A DNA stretch of 64,000 bases, taken from Pseudomonas sp. PH1b (lineage in GTDB: Bacteria; Pseudomonadota; Gammaproteobacteria; Pseudomonadales; Pseudomonadaceae). The position numbers and the translations under genes were made by a program. Below the pieces are notes generated by a model. That model did not search any database. It saw only the letters and a list, made by a program, of their open reading frames with translations, and was not told the origin of the DNA. Location of the stretch: positions 186,001 to 250,000 of the forward strand of contig NZ_AYMU01000008.1 of NCBI RefSeq assembly GCF_000633395.1, in the 5' to 3' direction. Positions 10,177 through 19,317 of the stretch are shown piece by piece. Within the stretch, counting starts at the first letter, position 1. Every line of letters starts with the position of its first letter.

Positions 10177-10475
10177 AAACACACTTCCTTGTAATCAATG
10201 GAACAGTTTTTGTCAGATAGCGACAATCCCTGGCGAGATCGTCCTATCACTCGCCCTAAGCAGGCGCAAGAAAACTGACACAATTTGAAATCTGGCGTCC
10301 ACTACTTTTTTGACGCCAAATTCCACTGTTCCGACGAACTCCAGCAAACAATGACCATACAGTCGAAAGATTCTTTTTCAACTGATTAACGGCAGCCATT
10401 GTCCGACAATCTACAATTTAATAATTAAATATCCATATAGACAGTTATGCCGACTGTGTCGCACTTCTTAGTCCG
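10177..10475. promoter_or_regulatory. aprA upstream region, AT-rich, no gene seen
   Basis: About 300 nt between aprA and the convergent-side peptidase gene. It is clearly AT-richer than its flanks around 10400-10450 (ATTTAATAATTAAAT), as expected for the regulated aprA promoter. I cannot assign -35/-10 boxes with confidence. Confidence 0.4.
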
Positions 10476-11576
10476 TCAACTTCTGTTCCAACCAGTTAGT
10501 TCCAATGCCTCGAGCAGCACTTGCGAGGTCAATGCCGGCACGTGCACCCCGTCGGCGCTGGTCATCGGCTCGCCGGCGAGCAGGGCGTTGATGATGGCCT
10601 CCTCCACCGCTTCGGCGGCAGCGCTGAACAAGGGCGAGATGTGATCGTTGTTGAGCATGGCCAGTGAAGTGCTGAATCCCAGGTCCTTGCGCGAATAATC
10701 CGCCGTGGGCAGGTCCCGGTTTCCCGTGGCAAAGGCCAGGAAGATATCGCCACTGGAATCCTCGGTGCCGCCTCCGGTGCGGGCAATGCCGATGGATGCA
10801 CGCTGCGCCAGGCGCTGGCATTGATGGGGCAGCAAGGGCGCATCGGTGGCCAGGATCACCACGATCGACCCCATGCCCGGCGTGCCACGCTCGGCAAAGG
10901 GCGAGGCAATCGCTCCCAGGTGGCGCCCCACCGGGTAACCGTCGACCCGCAACTCCTCGCGCTTGCCATGATTGGCCTGGACCAGGGCACCGACGGTGTA
11001 GCCGCCCTGCTCCGCACTCAGGCGCCGCGAAGCGGTGCCGATGCCGCCCTTGAACTCGTGGCAGATCATCCCGGTGCCGCCGCCCACCGCCCCCTCGGTC
11101 ACCGGACCGGATTCGGCCCGGGCCATGGCTTCGAGCACCTGTTGCGGGCCGACATGCTGGCCCCAGATGTCATTCAACAAGCCATCGTAAGTCTCCATCA
11201 CCACCGGCATGCACCAGTACACCGCCGGGTCCTCCAGGGCCTCGCGCTCCAGGGCAATCAGCGTATCGCGCACCACGCCGACGCTGTGGGTATTGGTGAT
11301 GGCCAGCGGCGTGGTCAGGGTGCCGGCCTCGCGAATCCACTCCAGCCCCGTGGCGTCGCCATTACCGTTGAGTACATGGCAACCGGCAAAACAGGGTTGC
11401 TGCCGAGCATGCCCGTCCCGGGGCTGGATCAACGTGACCCCGGTGCGTACCTGCTTGCCTGCCAGCGTGGTGTTCAGGGTGCTGTGCCCTACCCGCACCC
11501 CCGGAACATCGGTGATCGCATTGAACGGGCCCGGTGTCCCCAAGCCCAGGCTGATGCCCAATTGACGTGCTCGCAT
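10476..11576 (-). CDS. P1-family (DmpA/BapF-like) N-terminal-nucleophile aminopeptidase
   Basis: Self-processing aminopeptidase of the DmpA / beta-peptidyl aminopeptidase group; 366 aa, the family's usual length. The N-terminus has the family signature GPFNAITDVPGVRVGH; the core has GGGTGMICHEFKGGIGTASR; the predicted autocleavage is Gly236-Ser237 in GMGSIVVILATDAP, Ser237 becoming the nucleophile. A GTG at 11582 is in frame, but AAGGAG is placed correctly for the ATG at 11576. The stop of the upstream permease (11586) is only 9 nt before this ATG, so the two are co-transcribed. From memory, P. aeruginosa has the same trio of peptidase, permease and LuxR regulator (PA1484-PA1486). Role: uptake and hydrolysis of small or unusual peptides (inference). 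Confidence 0.85.
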   Translation of the reverse strand: MRARQLGISLGLGTPGPFNAITDVPGVRVGHSTLNTTLAGKQVRTGVTLIQPRDGHARQQPCFAGCHVLNGNGDATGLEWIREAGTLTTPLAITNTHSVGVVRDTLIALEREALEDPAVYWCMPVVMETYDGLLNDIWGQHVGPQQVLEAMARAESGPVTEGAVGGGTGMICHEFKGGIGTASRRLSAEQGGYTVGALVQANHGKREELRVDGYPVGRHLGAIASPFAERGTPGMGSIVVILATDAPLLPHQCQRLAQRASIGIARTGGGTEDSSGDIFLAFATGNRDLPTADYSRKDLGFSTSLAMLNNDHISPLFSAAAEAVEEAIINALLAGEPMTSADGVHVPALTSQVLLEALELTGWNRS

Positions 11577-11585
11577 AACCACTCC

Positions 11586-12950
11586 TTACAATTTCTGGAA
11601 CGCCGGGCTGTACCGGCCGTTAGTGCCATAGAGGATCACCGACAGCGCCAGCAGGCCGATAATCACCATGATGTCCCGCAGCGACGCCTCAAGAAACAGA
11701 TTGATCAACAGATACCCCGCCCCGAGCACCGCCAGCAGCGCCGGCAACGGCCACAGCGGCATGCGATACGGGTGCTCGCGATCACGCAGCAGTATCCGGC
11801 TCATCAGCGCACTGAGGGCCACGATCAGGTACACCAGCATGATCAGCAGCACGCTGAAGGACGTCAGGTCCGCCAGGTTGGAACTGAAGCTGAGCACCGC
11901 CGAGGGAATCGCCAGGAACAGCGTCGCCAACCAGGGCGAATCCCAGCGCGGGTGAATCCGAGTGAACAGGCGGTTGATGGTTGGCGTCCACAGAGCGTCG
12001 CGACCACTGCTGAACACCACCCGACCGATCTGGATGACGATGGCGACAATGGCGTTGAACACCGACAGGAAGATCCCGGCACTGACCACCCGGGCCAGGG
12101 TTTCATTGCCATGGCTGGTCAACAGGTAGCCGATGGGGTCGGGGCTGGCGAGCATCGCACTGAGCGATGGCGCGCCTATCAGCAAGGCAGTAATCGGCAC
12201 CAGCTCGATGATCACCACCAGCGCCAGAGACCAGAGCACCGCCTTGTGCACGCCTCGCCCCCGGCACTTCATGTCTTCGGCCAGCAGCACCGCCGGCCCA
12301 TAGCCGTTGTAGGAAAACAGGCCAATGCCCACGGCGCCGATCACCAGCGCCCAGGGTGCCATCTGCAACACGCCGTGATCGACAATCTGCGGTTGCAGAA
12401 GGATGCTGATCGGCTGCGCCGCGTTGCCGAACCCCAGCCAGACGATCACCAGCAGTGCCGCAATCTCCAGCAACAGGCAGGTCCCGGTGATCCAGGCGTT
12501 GAGCTTGATGTTGAGGATGCCCAGCAGGTAGCTGCAGACCACGATCACCAGAGCCACTGTCTGGGAGTCGAAATTCGTGCCCAGGGCGTTGTTCAGGTAG
12601 GTGGCGGCGCCAGTGGCCAGCACCGGCGGGATGAACAGCAGCATCACCAGCACCGTGAGGAAGGTGGCGTAGCCGGCCATGCCGCCGAACACCCGCTTGG
12701 CGTACACGTATTCGCCACCGGCGCTGTTGTGGGCCCGCCCCAGTTCGGCGTAGCAAAAGGCAAACATCAGCGCCAGCAGCCCGGCCATGACGAACGCCAG
12801 GAACACCCCGCTGCCGGCCTGATGGATGGCAAAGGGCGCGATCACGAATACCGAACTGGCAGGGGTCACGCCGGAAACCGTGATCGCCACCACATCGAAC
12901 ACACTCAAGGTTGGTTTCAGCGCACCGTCTGGCGCGGAGGGAGAGCTCAT
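11586..12950 (-). CDS. APC-family amino acid permease
   Basis: Inner-membrane transporter with about 12 hydrophobic segments; 454 aa. The opening FDVVAITVSGVTPASSVFVIAP corresponds to TM1 of APC permeases, followed by GSGVFLAFVMAGLLALMFAFCYAELG. Strong ribosome site (GGAGGGAGAGCTC) before the ATG at 12950. It is the promoter-proximal gene of a two-gene unit with the P1 peptidase, so the substrate is probably an amino acid or small peptide derivative released or consumed by that enzyme. Confidence 0.85.
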   Translation of the reverse strand: MSSPSAPDGALKPTLSVFDVVAITVSGVTPASSVFVIAPFAIHQAGSGVFLAFVMAGLLALMFAFCYAELGRAHNSAGGEYVYAKRVFGGMAGYATFLTVLVMLLFIPPVLATGAATYLNNALGTNFDSQTVALVIVVCSYLLGILNIKLNAWITGTCLLLEIAALLVIVWLGFGNAAQPISILLQPQIVDHGVLQMAPWALVIGAVGIGLFSYNGYGPAVLLAEDMKCRGRGVHKAVLWSLALVVIIELVPITALLIGAPSLSAMLASPDPIGYLLTSHGNETLARVVSAGIFLSVFNAIVAIVIQIGRVVFSSGRDALWTPTINRLFTRIHPRWDSPWLATLFLAIPSAVLSFSSNLADLTSFSVLLIMLVYLIVALSALMSRILLRDREHPYRMPLWPLPALLAVLGAGYLLINLFLEASLRDIMVIIGLLALSVILYGTNGRYSPAFQKL

Positions 12951-13154
12951 GTCGTTATCCTCGTGTTTATTGTTGGTTTGAGGCAGAAACGAAATTCATC
13001 GGGCGGTGTGTTCTGGGACACACTAGGTGGGGACCACTCTAGGCAGTCGGGGTGTGGCGACCAATTCCCCTATTGGAGTACTCCTCTTGACGGCAACCGG
13101 CAAATCGACGAAACCGTGCCAGGACACTTTCTACGGATCAACGGAGCAACGCCT

Positions 13155-13958
13155 GTGAGTAATCTGTTCAGGGAGGTCGGCCTGCACGCCGGCCTGGGTC
13201 GCACCCTCACACTGATCGGCCACCCGCGACTCTGGAAACAGCTGATCCTGTTGCTGCACCAGGCCACGCCGTTCGACAACGCCCTGGCGATTTTCTACCC
13301 GGTGGATGGGCCGCCCCGGGCCCTGGAGGAATATGACGCGGAACCCAGCAGCAAACCGGCGTCGATGCTCACCTACCTGAACGGCCTGTACCTGCTGGAT
13401 CCGTTTTTCCAGGCCTGCCGCGAGGGCTACCCCAGTGGCTTGTACCGCCTGGAGGAAGTGGCCCCGGATCACTTTCGCCAGAGCGAATACTTCCTCAGCT
13501 ACTTCCACGACAACGTGCTGGAAGATGAAGTGCAGTTCATCCTGCAACTGCCCGATAGCGGCACCCTGTCCCTGTCATTGGGCCGGCAGCGGGTGTTCAA
13601 CAGCGATGAAATCGGCCAGCTCACGACCTTTGCCGCCTGGGTGCTGCCGCTGATGCAACAGCATTGGCAACACAGCCAGATACGGCCCCAGACCCCGGTG
13701 GCCGAGGAAATGGCCAGCCAGATTCGCGACGCCCTGAGCCATTTCGGCAGTGCCGTGCTCTCGGACCGTGAGCTGGAGATCGCCCGGCTGATCCTCCGCG
13801 GGTTCTCTTCCAAAGCCATGGCTGAACGCTTGAAGATCTCGCCCGACACCATCAAGGTGCACCGCCGGCACCTCTACGCCAAGCTGGATATCTCCAGCCA
13901 GCCCGAGTTGTTTTCGCTGTTCATCCAGTCCCTGGGGCATGACCTGGAAAACCCCTGA
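13155..13958 (+). CDS. LuxR-type helix-turn-helix transcriptional regulator
   Basis: DNA-binding regulator, 267 aa, divergent from the permease/peptidase pair and therefore its likely controller. The C-terminal 60 residues are a LuxR/GerE HTH: LSDRELEIARLILRGFSSKAMAERLKIS, then TIKVHRRHLYAKL. The N-terminal 180 residues have no motif I recognise. The GTG at 13155 has GGAG about 9 nt before it; the same frame is open far upstream, but that region lies antisense to the permease and peptidase genes. No ATG lies near the natural start, so the GTG is the best choice. Confidence 0.83.
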   Translation: MSNLFREVGLHAGLGRTLTLIGHPRLWKQLILLLHQATPFDNALAIFYPVDGPPRALEEYDAEPSSKPASMLTYLNGLYLLDPFFQACREGYPSGLYRLEEVAPDHFRQSEYFLSYFHDNVLEDEVQFILQLPDSGTLSLSLGRQRVFNSDEIGQLTTFAAWVLPLMQQHWQHSQIRPQTPVAEEMASQIRDALSHFGSAVLSDRELEIARLILRGFSSKAMAERLKISPDTIKVHRRHLYAKLDISSQPELFSLFIQSLGHDLENP

Positions 13959-14108
13959 AACCCTTGCACTGCGTGCTGTTGCCTGTCGTTTCGGGTTTCT
14001 GCGTTTTTGCCTTCCTGCCTGCGTGCGGACTTGCCCGCCTGTCTACTTACCTCCTGCATGCCTACCTGTTCCTCCTGCATGCCTGCCCGTTCCTACGGCA
14101 TGCCTGCC

Positions 14109-14190
14109 GTAGGAGCTGGCTTGCCAGCGAAGGCGCCCTCGGGAGCAATACAACGTTCAAGGGCCTCTTCGCCGGCGAGCCGGCTCCTAC
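14109..14190. repeat. BIME: paired inverted REP elements
   Basis: GTAGGAGCTGGCTTGCCAGCGAAGGCG at the left (given as a core; 27 nt from 14109) faces its inverted partner CGCCGGCGAGCCGGCTCCTAC ending at 14190. Each arm is a hairpin, and the pair is the standard Pseudomonas REP doublet. It occupies the gap between a LuxR gene and a convergent AraC gene. The T/C-rich stretch just before it (13965-14105) repeats CTGCATGCCTACC-like units. Confidence 0.8.
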
Positions 14191-14220
14191 AGGGTCAGCA
14201 GAGGTATCGAAGTCCGGCTC

Positions 14221-15159
14221 CTACGCGTTCAGGGAGCGGGCACGATAATCCCGGGGCGACTGTTCGAAATGTTTCTTGAAGGTCCGGCTGAAGTGCGCCG
14301 AATCGGTGAAACCCCATTTGAAGGCGATGTCGGTGATCGACTCGTTGCGCAGGTGTGGGTTGCTCAGGTCCGCAGCGCTGCGCTTGAGCCGCGCGCGCTG
14401 GATGAAGCGACAGACGCTGTCCCCCTGCTCTTCGAACAATCGGTACAGCTGGCGCACCGAGATGTTCAACTGACCGGCCAGGGACACCGGGGTCAGGCCC
14501 GGCTCGTTGAGGGATTGCTGGATCAACTGCCGGGCCTGATCCTGCAAGCCGCTGCCATGCAGGCGCTGGTCAAAGCCGTCCAGGGTGCCGATGGTCTGGC
14601 GCAGGGTAGGACCAAGCAGGGCAATCAACGCTTCCTGCAAGGCCTGACCTTCCTGCTGGGCGGCGCAGCCCTGCAGTTCGCCGGCACAGACCTGCTCCAC
14701 CAGCAGGCGCATCAGGCGACCGCTGGCGCAGTTCTGCGACAGCTTGCCGAACTTGCGCTGCTGGGCCGGCAGGTGGCGATAGACCTCTTCCCGGCACAGG
14801 TGGAACGAGGCGTGCTCGATCAGACCGTGGGGCACGATCTCGCAGGCCCCGGCGGAATCCAGCAGGGCCATGTCGCCAGGTGCCAGTTCGACACTCTCCC
14901 CGCCCTGGCTCAATCGTGCGTGGCCACTGCGCTGGATGATCAGGAAGCAATGGCGATCGTCCTCCTGGTCGACCTTGGTGCCCTGCCGGGAAATCAGCCC
15001 GGCGTTGGTGCGGATCTGCGCCACTTCCAGGCCGGCGTAATCCTGCAGGCCCACTTCTCCGATGAACAAGGCAGGATTGCGCGCCGGACGGGCATCGAAT
15101 CGACCGCAAACGCCCTGCAGGGCGCCTACCCAGGAACTGAAACTATGCGAAGCAAGCAC
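14221..15159 (-). CDS. feaR: FeaR-like AraC-family transcriptional regulator
   Basis: AraC-family activator, 312 aa. The N-terminal 190 residues match the FeaR/AraC-binding-like fold (LIIQRSGHARLSQGG, LAPGDMALLDSAGACEI), and the C-terminal 100 residues are the double HTH (VSLAGQLNISVRQLYRLFEEQG and DIAFKWGFTDSAHFSRTFKKHFEQSP). FeaR proteins activate aromatic amine (phenylethylamine/tyramine) degradation through aldehyde dehydrogenase genes. The DUF3156, permease and phenylacetaldehyde-type dehydrogenase genes alongside fit that role. The start is a GTG with GGGGG 8 nt upstream. The symbol is by family and context. Confidence 0.8.
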   Translation of the reverse strand: MLASHSFSSWVGALQGVCGRFDARPARNPALFIGEVGLQDYAGLEVAQIRTNAGLISRQGTKVDQEDDRHCFLIIQRSGHARLSQGGESVELAPGDMALLDSAGACEIVPHGLIEHASFHLCREEVYRHLPAQQRKFGKLSQNCASGRLMRLLVEQVCAGELQGCAAQQEGQALQEALIALLGPTLRQTIGTLDGFDQRLHGSGLQDQARQLIQQSLNEPGLTPVSLAGQLNISVRQLYRLFEEQGDSVCRFIQRARLKRSAADLSNPHLRNESITDIAFKWGFTDSAHFSRTFKKHFEQSPRDYRARSLNA

Positions 15160-15308
15160 TGTGCACCCCCAGAAGCCGGTTCAGACCGCCTTTGTTGTTA
15201 TGGCGATATCATTAACATGTTATCTATTTGCCAGGCAAGGCGCCTGACAGCATGGATAGTCTGTTATGGCTTAAGCAGGGTGTATGCCAGTGCATACGGT
15301 TATGTCGG

Positions 15309-15902
15309 TCAGAATTCTCGCAGAAGGTTGTACAACTGGACGAAGCTGCCCAACAGCGCTGCTCGCTGCTCTGCGCTCAAGCGGATGTAGCGCCTGAACC
15401 CCGGCAAGCGGTTGACCACTTCGCTGGCGCCGAAATGCTCCAGGTGTATCTGCCAGCCCTGGTCGTCACGGCGCAGTTCCAGGCGCTTGAAGTCCAATGG
15501 CAGCAAGTGCCCCAGCAACTGCGGGTCGTTGCGCAGCCTTTGCAGCAACGGGTCCCATTCGCCAGCCTCACCGGCGAGCAGGCGCGCGGCAAGGCCCTGG
15601 CGGCGAATCGCCCCGGTGTGGCGCAGGCGAATGCGTGCCTGCCGGGACTGTTCGCACGGTACCTGTACGTGCCACTCGCACACCACGATGTGCATCAGGA
15701 ACTGCGCCTGGGCGCGTTCCTGCACAACGAGTTCCAGGCCGCTTCGTGGGCAGCGGAACACCCCCTGCGCAGCACTGTGCTGTGTAAAATCAAGCCCGGC
15801 CAGGTCCCGGCGCACCTGCCCCAGGGTCACCCCCGGCCGATAGCCCGAAGGCGGCCGGTGCCAGAACTCAGAGAGGTTTAGTCGCCAGCTTGAAAGACTC
15901 AT
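15309..15902 (-). CDS. DUF3156 family protein
   Basis: Protein of unknown function, about 197 aa, with no signal peptide or membrane segment. Sequence features (LRRDLAGL-type start after the PSGY segment, many Arg/Leu, LLPLDFKRLEL, C-terminal LLGSFVQLYNLLREF) agree with what I remember of DUF3156, a family found beside amine or amino acid permeases in Pseudomonas. The start at 15902 lies inside the 3' end of the permease gene (overlap of about 35 nt, GGGAG upstream), so it is translated from the permease mRNA. Confidence 0.65.
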   Translation of the reverse strand: MSLSSWRLNLSEFWHRPPSGYRPGVTLGQVRRDLAGLDFTQHSAAQGVFRCPRSGLELVVQERAQAQFLMHIVVCEWHVQVPCEQSRQARIRLRHTGAIRRQGLAARLLAGEAGEWDPLLQRLRNDPQLLGHLLPLDFKRLELRRDDQGWQIHLEHFGASEVVNRLPGFRRYIRLSAEQRAALLGSFVQLYNLLREF

Positions 15903-17388
15903 CAGACAGGTTCTCCCGGGAAGTGGCGGTTGCATCCGGCGCCAGGTTCAGGGCCTGTTCCAGGACCTCTTCCACCGGCACCGGGCGAAACGGATTGACC
16001 TTCTGCACCAGCAGGGTCCAGGCCAGGGCATACAGCGCGGTCAGCCCCAGCATGCTGCCGAACGGCACATAGATATCCCGCGGGTTCATCCCTGGTGGGG
16101 TAATGAACCACATGCCCAGCAGGATACCCACCGAGGACAGGATCTGCGGCAGCGGAAACCAGGGTGATTTATAGGCACGAGGCAGGTCTGGCCGGCGGAT
16201 GCGCAACATCACCACCGACAGGGTGACCAGCAGGTAGGCGGTGCTCCAGGCACAGACCGCCGCCAGCACCAGATGCATGATGCTGTCAGTGCTGCCCCCC
16301 AGCCACCAGGCGTGCAGGCACGGGATCAGCACCGCCACGGCAATGCACAGCAGCGGCGTCTTGAAGCGCGGATGCAGGTAAGTGAAGACCTTGGGCAGCG
16401 CACCGTCCAGGGCCATGCCATAGAGAATCCGCGGCAACCCGGCCATCAGCGTATTGATGGTGGCCGCACCGGCGAACAGCAGGCCGATCCCCAGCCAGAT
16501 GCGGCCAAAGGGCCCCATGATCTGCTCGGCGAAATGCGGGATGGCCATGGGCGTGTCCAGCAAGTGGACGCTGCCATCCTCGCTCAGGGCAAGGTTCTCC
16601 ACCTGGCGCTTCATCGCCGCGCCATAGATGAACATGCACAGCGCCACGCCCACCAGCCCCAGGGCCATGGCGCGGGGAATGGTCCTCGCGGCCTTGCGCA
16701 CGTCGGGAGCCAAGGGAGTAACGAACTCGCAGCCCACGAACATGAACATGGCCATGCCCACCAGGGACAGGATGGTCGGCAGATCGGTGCCCACCATCGA
16801 GGCCCCGAACCAGCCGTCCAGCTGCACCGCCGGCGCCTTGATCACCCCCAGCACGCCAAACACCATCAGCGTGATCCACATGCCGAAGGTCAGGATCACC
16901 TCGGCACGGCTGAAGGCAGTGATCCCCACGGCGTTCAGCAGGCCGAAGAACAGCACCAGCCCCACTCCCACCAGCCAGGCGCTGCCGCTTTGTTCCATGA
17001 GGGTATTGAGGGATTCGAAATTCACCAGGGCCATGATGCCGCTGAGGATGGTTTCCGCGGTCCCGGCGAACACATGCACGATCAGGTAGGCGGACAGGGT
17101 CCCGGTTATGGCGAAGAAGCGCCCCAGCCCGCAGGCCAGGTAGTCATAGACCGAACCGTTGGTGGGCAGCAGGCAGGCGGCTTCGGCAAAGGTAGTGGAT
17201 TGCGCCAGCATCATCAGCAGGGCAATCAGCATTGCCACGGCGAATGCACCGCCGCCGATGCCAAAGCCAGTGGTGGCGGTGAGGATCACCGGGCTGGCCA
17301 TGATCAGGCCCACGGCGCTGGCCAGCGCGGTAGGGAAACCGACGACACCCTGGTCCAGGTGGCGGCTGAGTCTGTCGTTGAGCGACAT
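15868..17388 (-). CDS. APC-family amine/amino acid permease
   Basis: Membrane transporter, 506 aa, about 12-14 hydrophobic segments; N-terminal GVVGFPTALASAVGLIMASPVILT and TTFAEAACLLPTNGSVYDYLACGLG correspond to TM1-TM2 of APC carriers. The ATG at 17388 (MSLNDRL) has GAGG upstream; a more distal ATG at 17409 lacks a ribosome site. It lies between the dehydrogenase and the DUF3156 gene on the same strand, so it probably imports the amine whose aldehyde the dehydrogenase oxidises (inference). Confidence 0.83.
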   Translation of the reverse strand: MSLNDRLSRHLDQGVVGFPTALASAVGLIMASPVILTATTGFGIGGGAFAVAMLIALLMMLAQSTTFAEAACLLPTNGSVYDYLACGLGRFFAITGTLSAYLIVHVFAGTAETILSGIMALVNFESLNTLMEQSGSAWLVGVGLVLFFGLLNAVGITAFSRAEVILTFGMWITLMVFGVLGVIKAPAVQLDGWFGASMVGTDLPTILSLVGMAMFMFVGCEFVTPLAPDVRKAARTIPRAMALGLVGVALCMFIYGAAMKRQVENLALSEDGSVHLLDTPMAIPHFAEQIMGPFGRIWLGIGLLFAGAATINTLMAGLPRILYGMALDGALPKVFTYLHPRFKTPLLCIAVAVLIPCLHAWWLGGSTDSIMHLVLAAVCAWSTAYLLVTLSVVMLRIRRPDLPRAYKSPWFPLPQILSSVGILLGMWFITPPGMNPRDIYVPFGSMLGLTALYALAWTLLVQKVNPFRPVPVEEVLEQALNLAPDATATSRENLSDESFKLATKPL

Positions 17389-17534
17389 GGTGGCAAACCT
17401 CGAAAGCATGGGTTGATGATTGTTGTTCTAGGCATTTCAAGGGCACGCCCGGCAAAGGCGCAGTAGGTTGGCTGTCTGGCGCAGCTCAAGGATGAGTGTT
17501 GACCGGTTTCCCGGCACCGGGTCCTGCAACGCAA

Positions 17535-17566
17535 GCGTGCTGGCAAGGGCTTCCTCGCCGGCACGC
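17535..17566. repeat. REP-like hairpin between dehydrogenase and permease genes
   Basis: GCGTGCTGGCAAGG and CCTCGCCGGCACGC form a 14-bp stem with two G-U-type mismatches around a 4-nt loop. It resembles a degenerate REP arm and may reduce read-through from the dehydrogenase gene into the permease gene. Confidence 0.5.
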
Positions 17567-17580
17567 CGATTCACGGGGGG

Positions 17581-19068
17581 TCAATAGGCGATGCACACCG
17601 ACTTGTTCTCGGTGTAGGCCTCGATGGCTGCATGCCCCATTTCGCGGCCGATGCCCGATTGCTTGTAGCCGCCAAAGGGCATCGACGGGTCCAGCATGTT
17701 GTGGGTGTTGACCCAGACGGTGCCGGCCTTGATCTGCGGAATCAACTGCATCACCTGCCCCAGGTTGTTGGACCAAATGCTCGCCCCCAGCCCGTACTGG
17801 TTGTCGTTGGCCAGGGCCACCACCTCCTCCAGGGTGTCGAACGCCGTGGCTACCACCACCGGGCCGAAGATCTCCTCGCGCACCAGTTGCGAATCGCCGT
17901 GGGCATCAGCCACCACGGTCGGACGCACATAGAACCCCCGGTCGCCATGGGCAACGCCGCCACAGAGCACCCTGGCCCCCTCCTCGACGCCACGGGCGAG
18001 CATGCGCAGCACCCGTTGCTGCTGCTTGGCGGAAACCAGCGGATTGATCTGCGCCTGTTCATCCAGGCCCGGGCCGATGCTCAGGGAACCGGCGATGTCC
18101 ACCAGCCGTTCCAGCACCTCGGTGTAGATCTCGCGCTGGATGTACAGCCGTGACCCGGCCGTGCAGACCTGCCCCTGGTTGAAGAAGATCGCCGCCGCAG
18201 CGCCGGCGGCAGCGGTCTGCGGATCGCAGTCGTCGAGCACGATCACCGGCGACTTGCCCCCCAGCTCCAGGGAGAAGCGCGTCATGTTGTCCACCGCGGC
18301 ATGGCCAATCAGCTTGCCGACCTGGGTCGAGCCGGTGAACGCCAGCTTGTCGATCCCCGGATGAGCGGCCAGCGCCGCTCCTGCCTCGGCGCCGCTGCCG
18401 GTCACCACGTTGACCACCCCGGGGGCGATGCCCGCCTCCAGGCACAACTGGCCGAGGCGCAGCGCGGTCAGTGGTGTCTCGTCTGCCGGCTTGAGCACCA
18501 CGGTGCAACCGCAGGCCAGGGCCGGAACGATTTTCCAGATGGCCATCAGCAGCGGAAAGTTCCACGGCACAATGGCCCCCACCACCCCTACCGGCTCCGG
18601 CACGGTATAGGCCCGGTACTGCGCCCCGGGGACCGCGGCGATGGAAACATCCAGGCTCTTGCCTTCGATCTTGGTGGCCCAACCGGCCATGTAGCGGGTG
18701 AACTCCGCTGCCGCGCCCACTTCCAGGGCCCTGGCCAGGTGAATCGACTGCCCGTTGTTGAGGGTCTCCAACTGCGCCAGTTCCTCGCCATGGGCCTCCA
18801 GCAGGTCCGCCAGTTTCAGCAGCAGGCGCTCCCGGTCGGCCGGGCGCAGCGCCTTCCAACTGCCTTCGAAGGCCCGGCGCGCGGCCGCTACCGCCAGGTC
18901 GATATCAGCCTGGGCGGCGGCGGCCACCTGGGTCAACTGCTCGCCGCTGGCCGGGTTGTACACCGGCATTCGCGCACCGCTGAGCGCCGGCTGGCTATGG
19001 CCGTCGATCAGCAGACCGTGCTGGCTGTCTATGAATGCGGCGACGCGTGGGTCGATGGCAACGCTCAT
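17581..19068 (-). CDS. feaB: Phenylacetaldehyde-type NAD-dependent aldehyde dehydrogenase
   Basis: Oxidises aldehydes, probably phenylacetaldehyde or a related product of amine deamination, to acids; 495 aa. Features: VPWNFPLLMAIWKIVPALA, the NAD-site FTGSTQVGKLIG, the general-base Glu in LELGGKSP, the catalytic Cys in NQGQVCTAGSR, and EIFGPVV. The C-terminal PFGGYKQSGIGREMG is typical of the FeaB/StyD/AldA group. The ATG at 19068 follows AGAGGAATCAAG. It is divergent from the class III aminotransferase at 19318. The FeaR-like regulator and permease downstream support an aromatic-amine role; the exact substrate is inferred. Confidence 0.83.
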   Translation of the reverse strand: MSVAIDPRVAAFIDSQHGLLIDGHSQPALSGARMPVYNPASGEQLTQVAAAAQADIDLAVAAARRAFEGSWKALRPADRERLLLKLADLLEAHGEELAQLETLNNGQSIHLARALEVGAAAEFTRYMAGWATKIEGKSLDVSIAAVPGAQYRAYTVPEPVGVVGAIVPWNFPLLMAIWKIVPALACGCTVVLKPADETPLTALRLGQLCLEAGIAPGVVNVVTGSGAEAGAALAAHPGIDKLAFTGSTQVGKLIGHAAVDNMTRFSLELGGKSPVIVLDDCDPQTAAAGAAAAIFFNQGQVCTAGSRLYIQREIYTEVLERLVDIAGSLSIGPGLDEQAQINPLVSAKQQQRVLRMLARGVEEGARVLCGGVAHGDRGFYVRPTVVADAHGDSQLVREEIFGPVVVATAFDTLEEVVALANDNQYGLGASIWSNNLGQVMQLIPQIKAGTVWVNTHNMLDPSMPFGGYKQSGIGREMGHAAIEAYTENKSVCIAY

Positions 19069-19317
19069 CTTGATTCCTCTGGATTGGACCTTGTTCGATA
19101 AGGACTCTGAGCCCAAAGGCCGTCGCCGTCTTGACCCTGGCTGCCGCAAAACTTGGCCCTGGCTGCCAGCCAGCAGCGCAGGATTGGGACGCACAGCCAT
19201 CCATGCCCACCACCTGGCAGCCTGGATCAAATGCCCTGGCACACAGAAGCAAGCCAAGCGTCTATAAATGACGCACTAATAGACCCACGCTGTCCGTGCG
19301 ATATCAGGAGACTCAAC

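Noticed and set aside
10821..13154. Upstream extension of the LuxR frame
   Set aside because: Runs antisense through the permease and peptidase genes; the GTG at 13155 begins the real gene.
13964..14248. Cys/Leu/Pro-rich frame at 13964-14248
   Set aside because: Made of the T/C-rich repeat and REP elements, no real gene.
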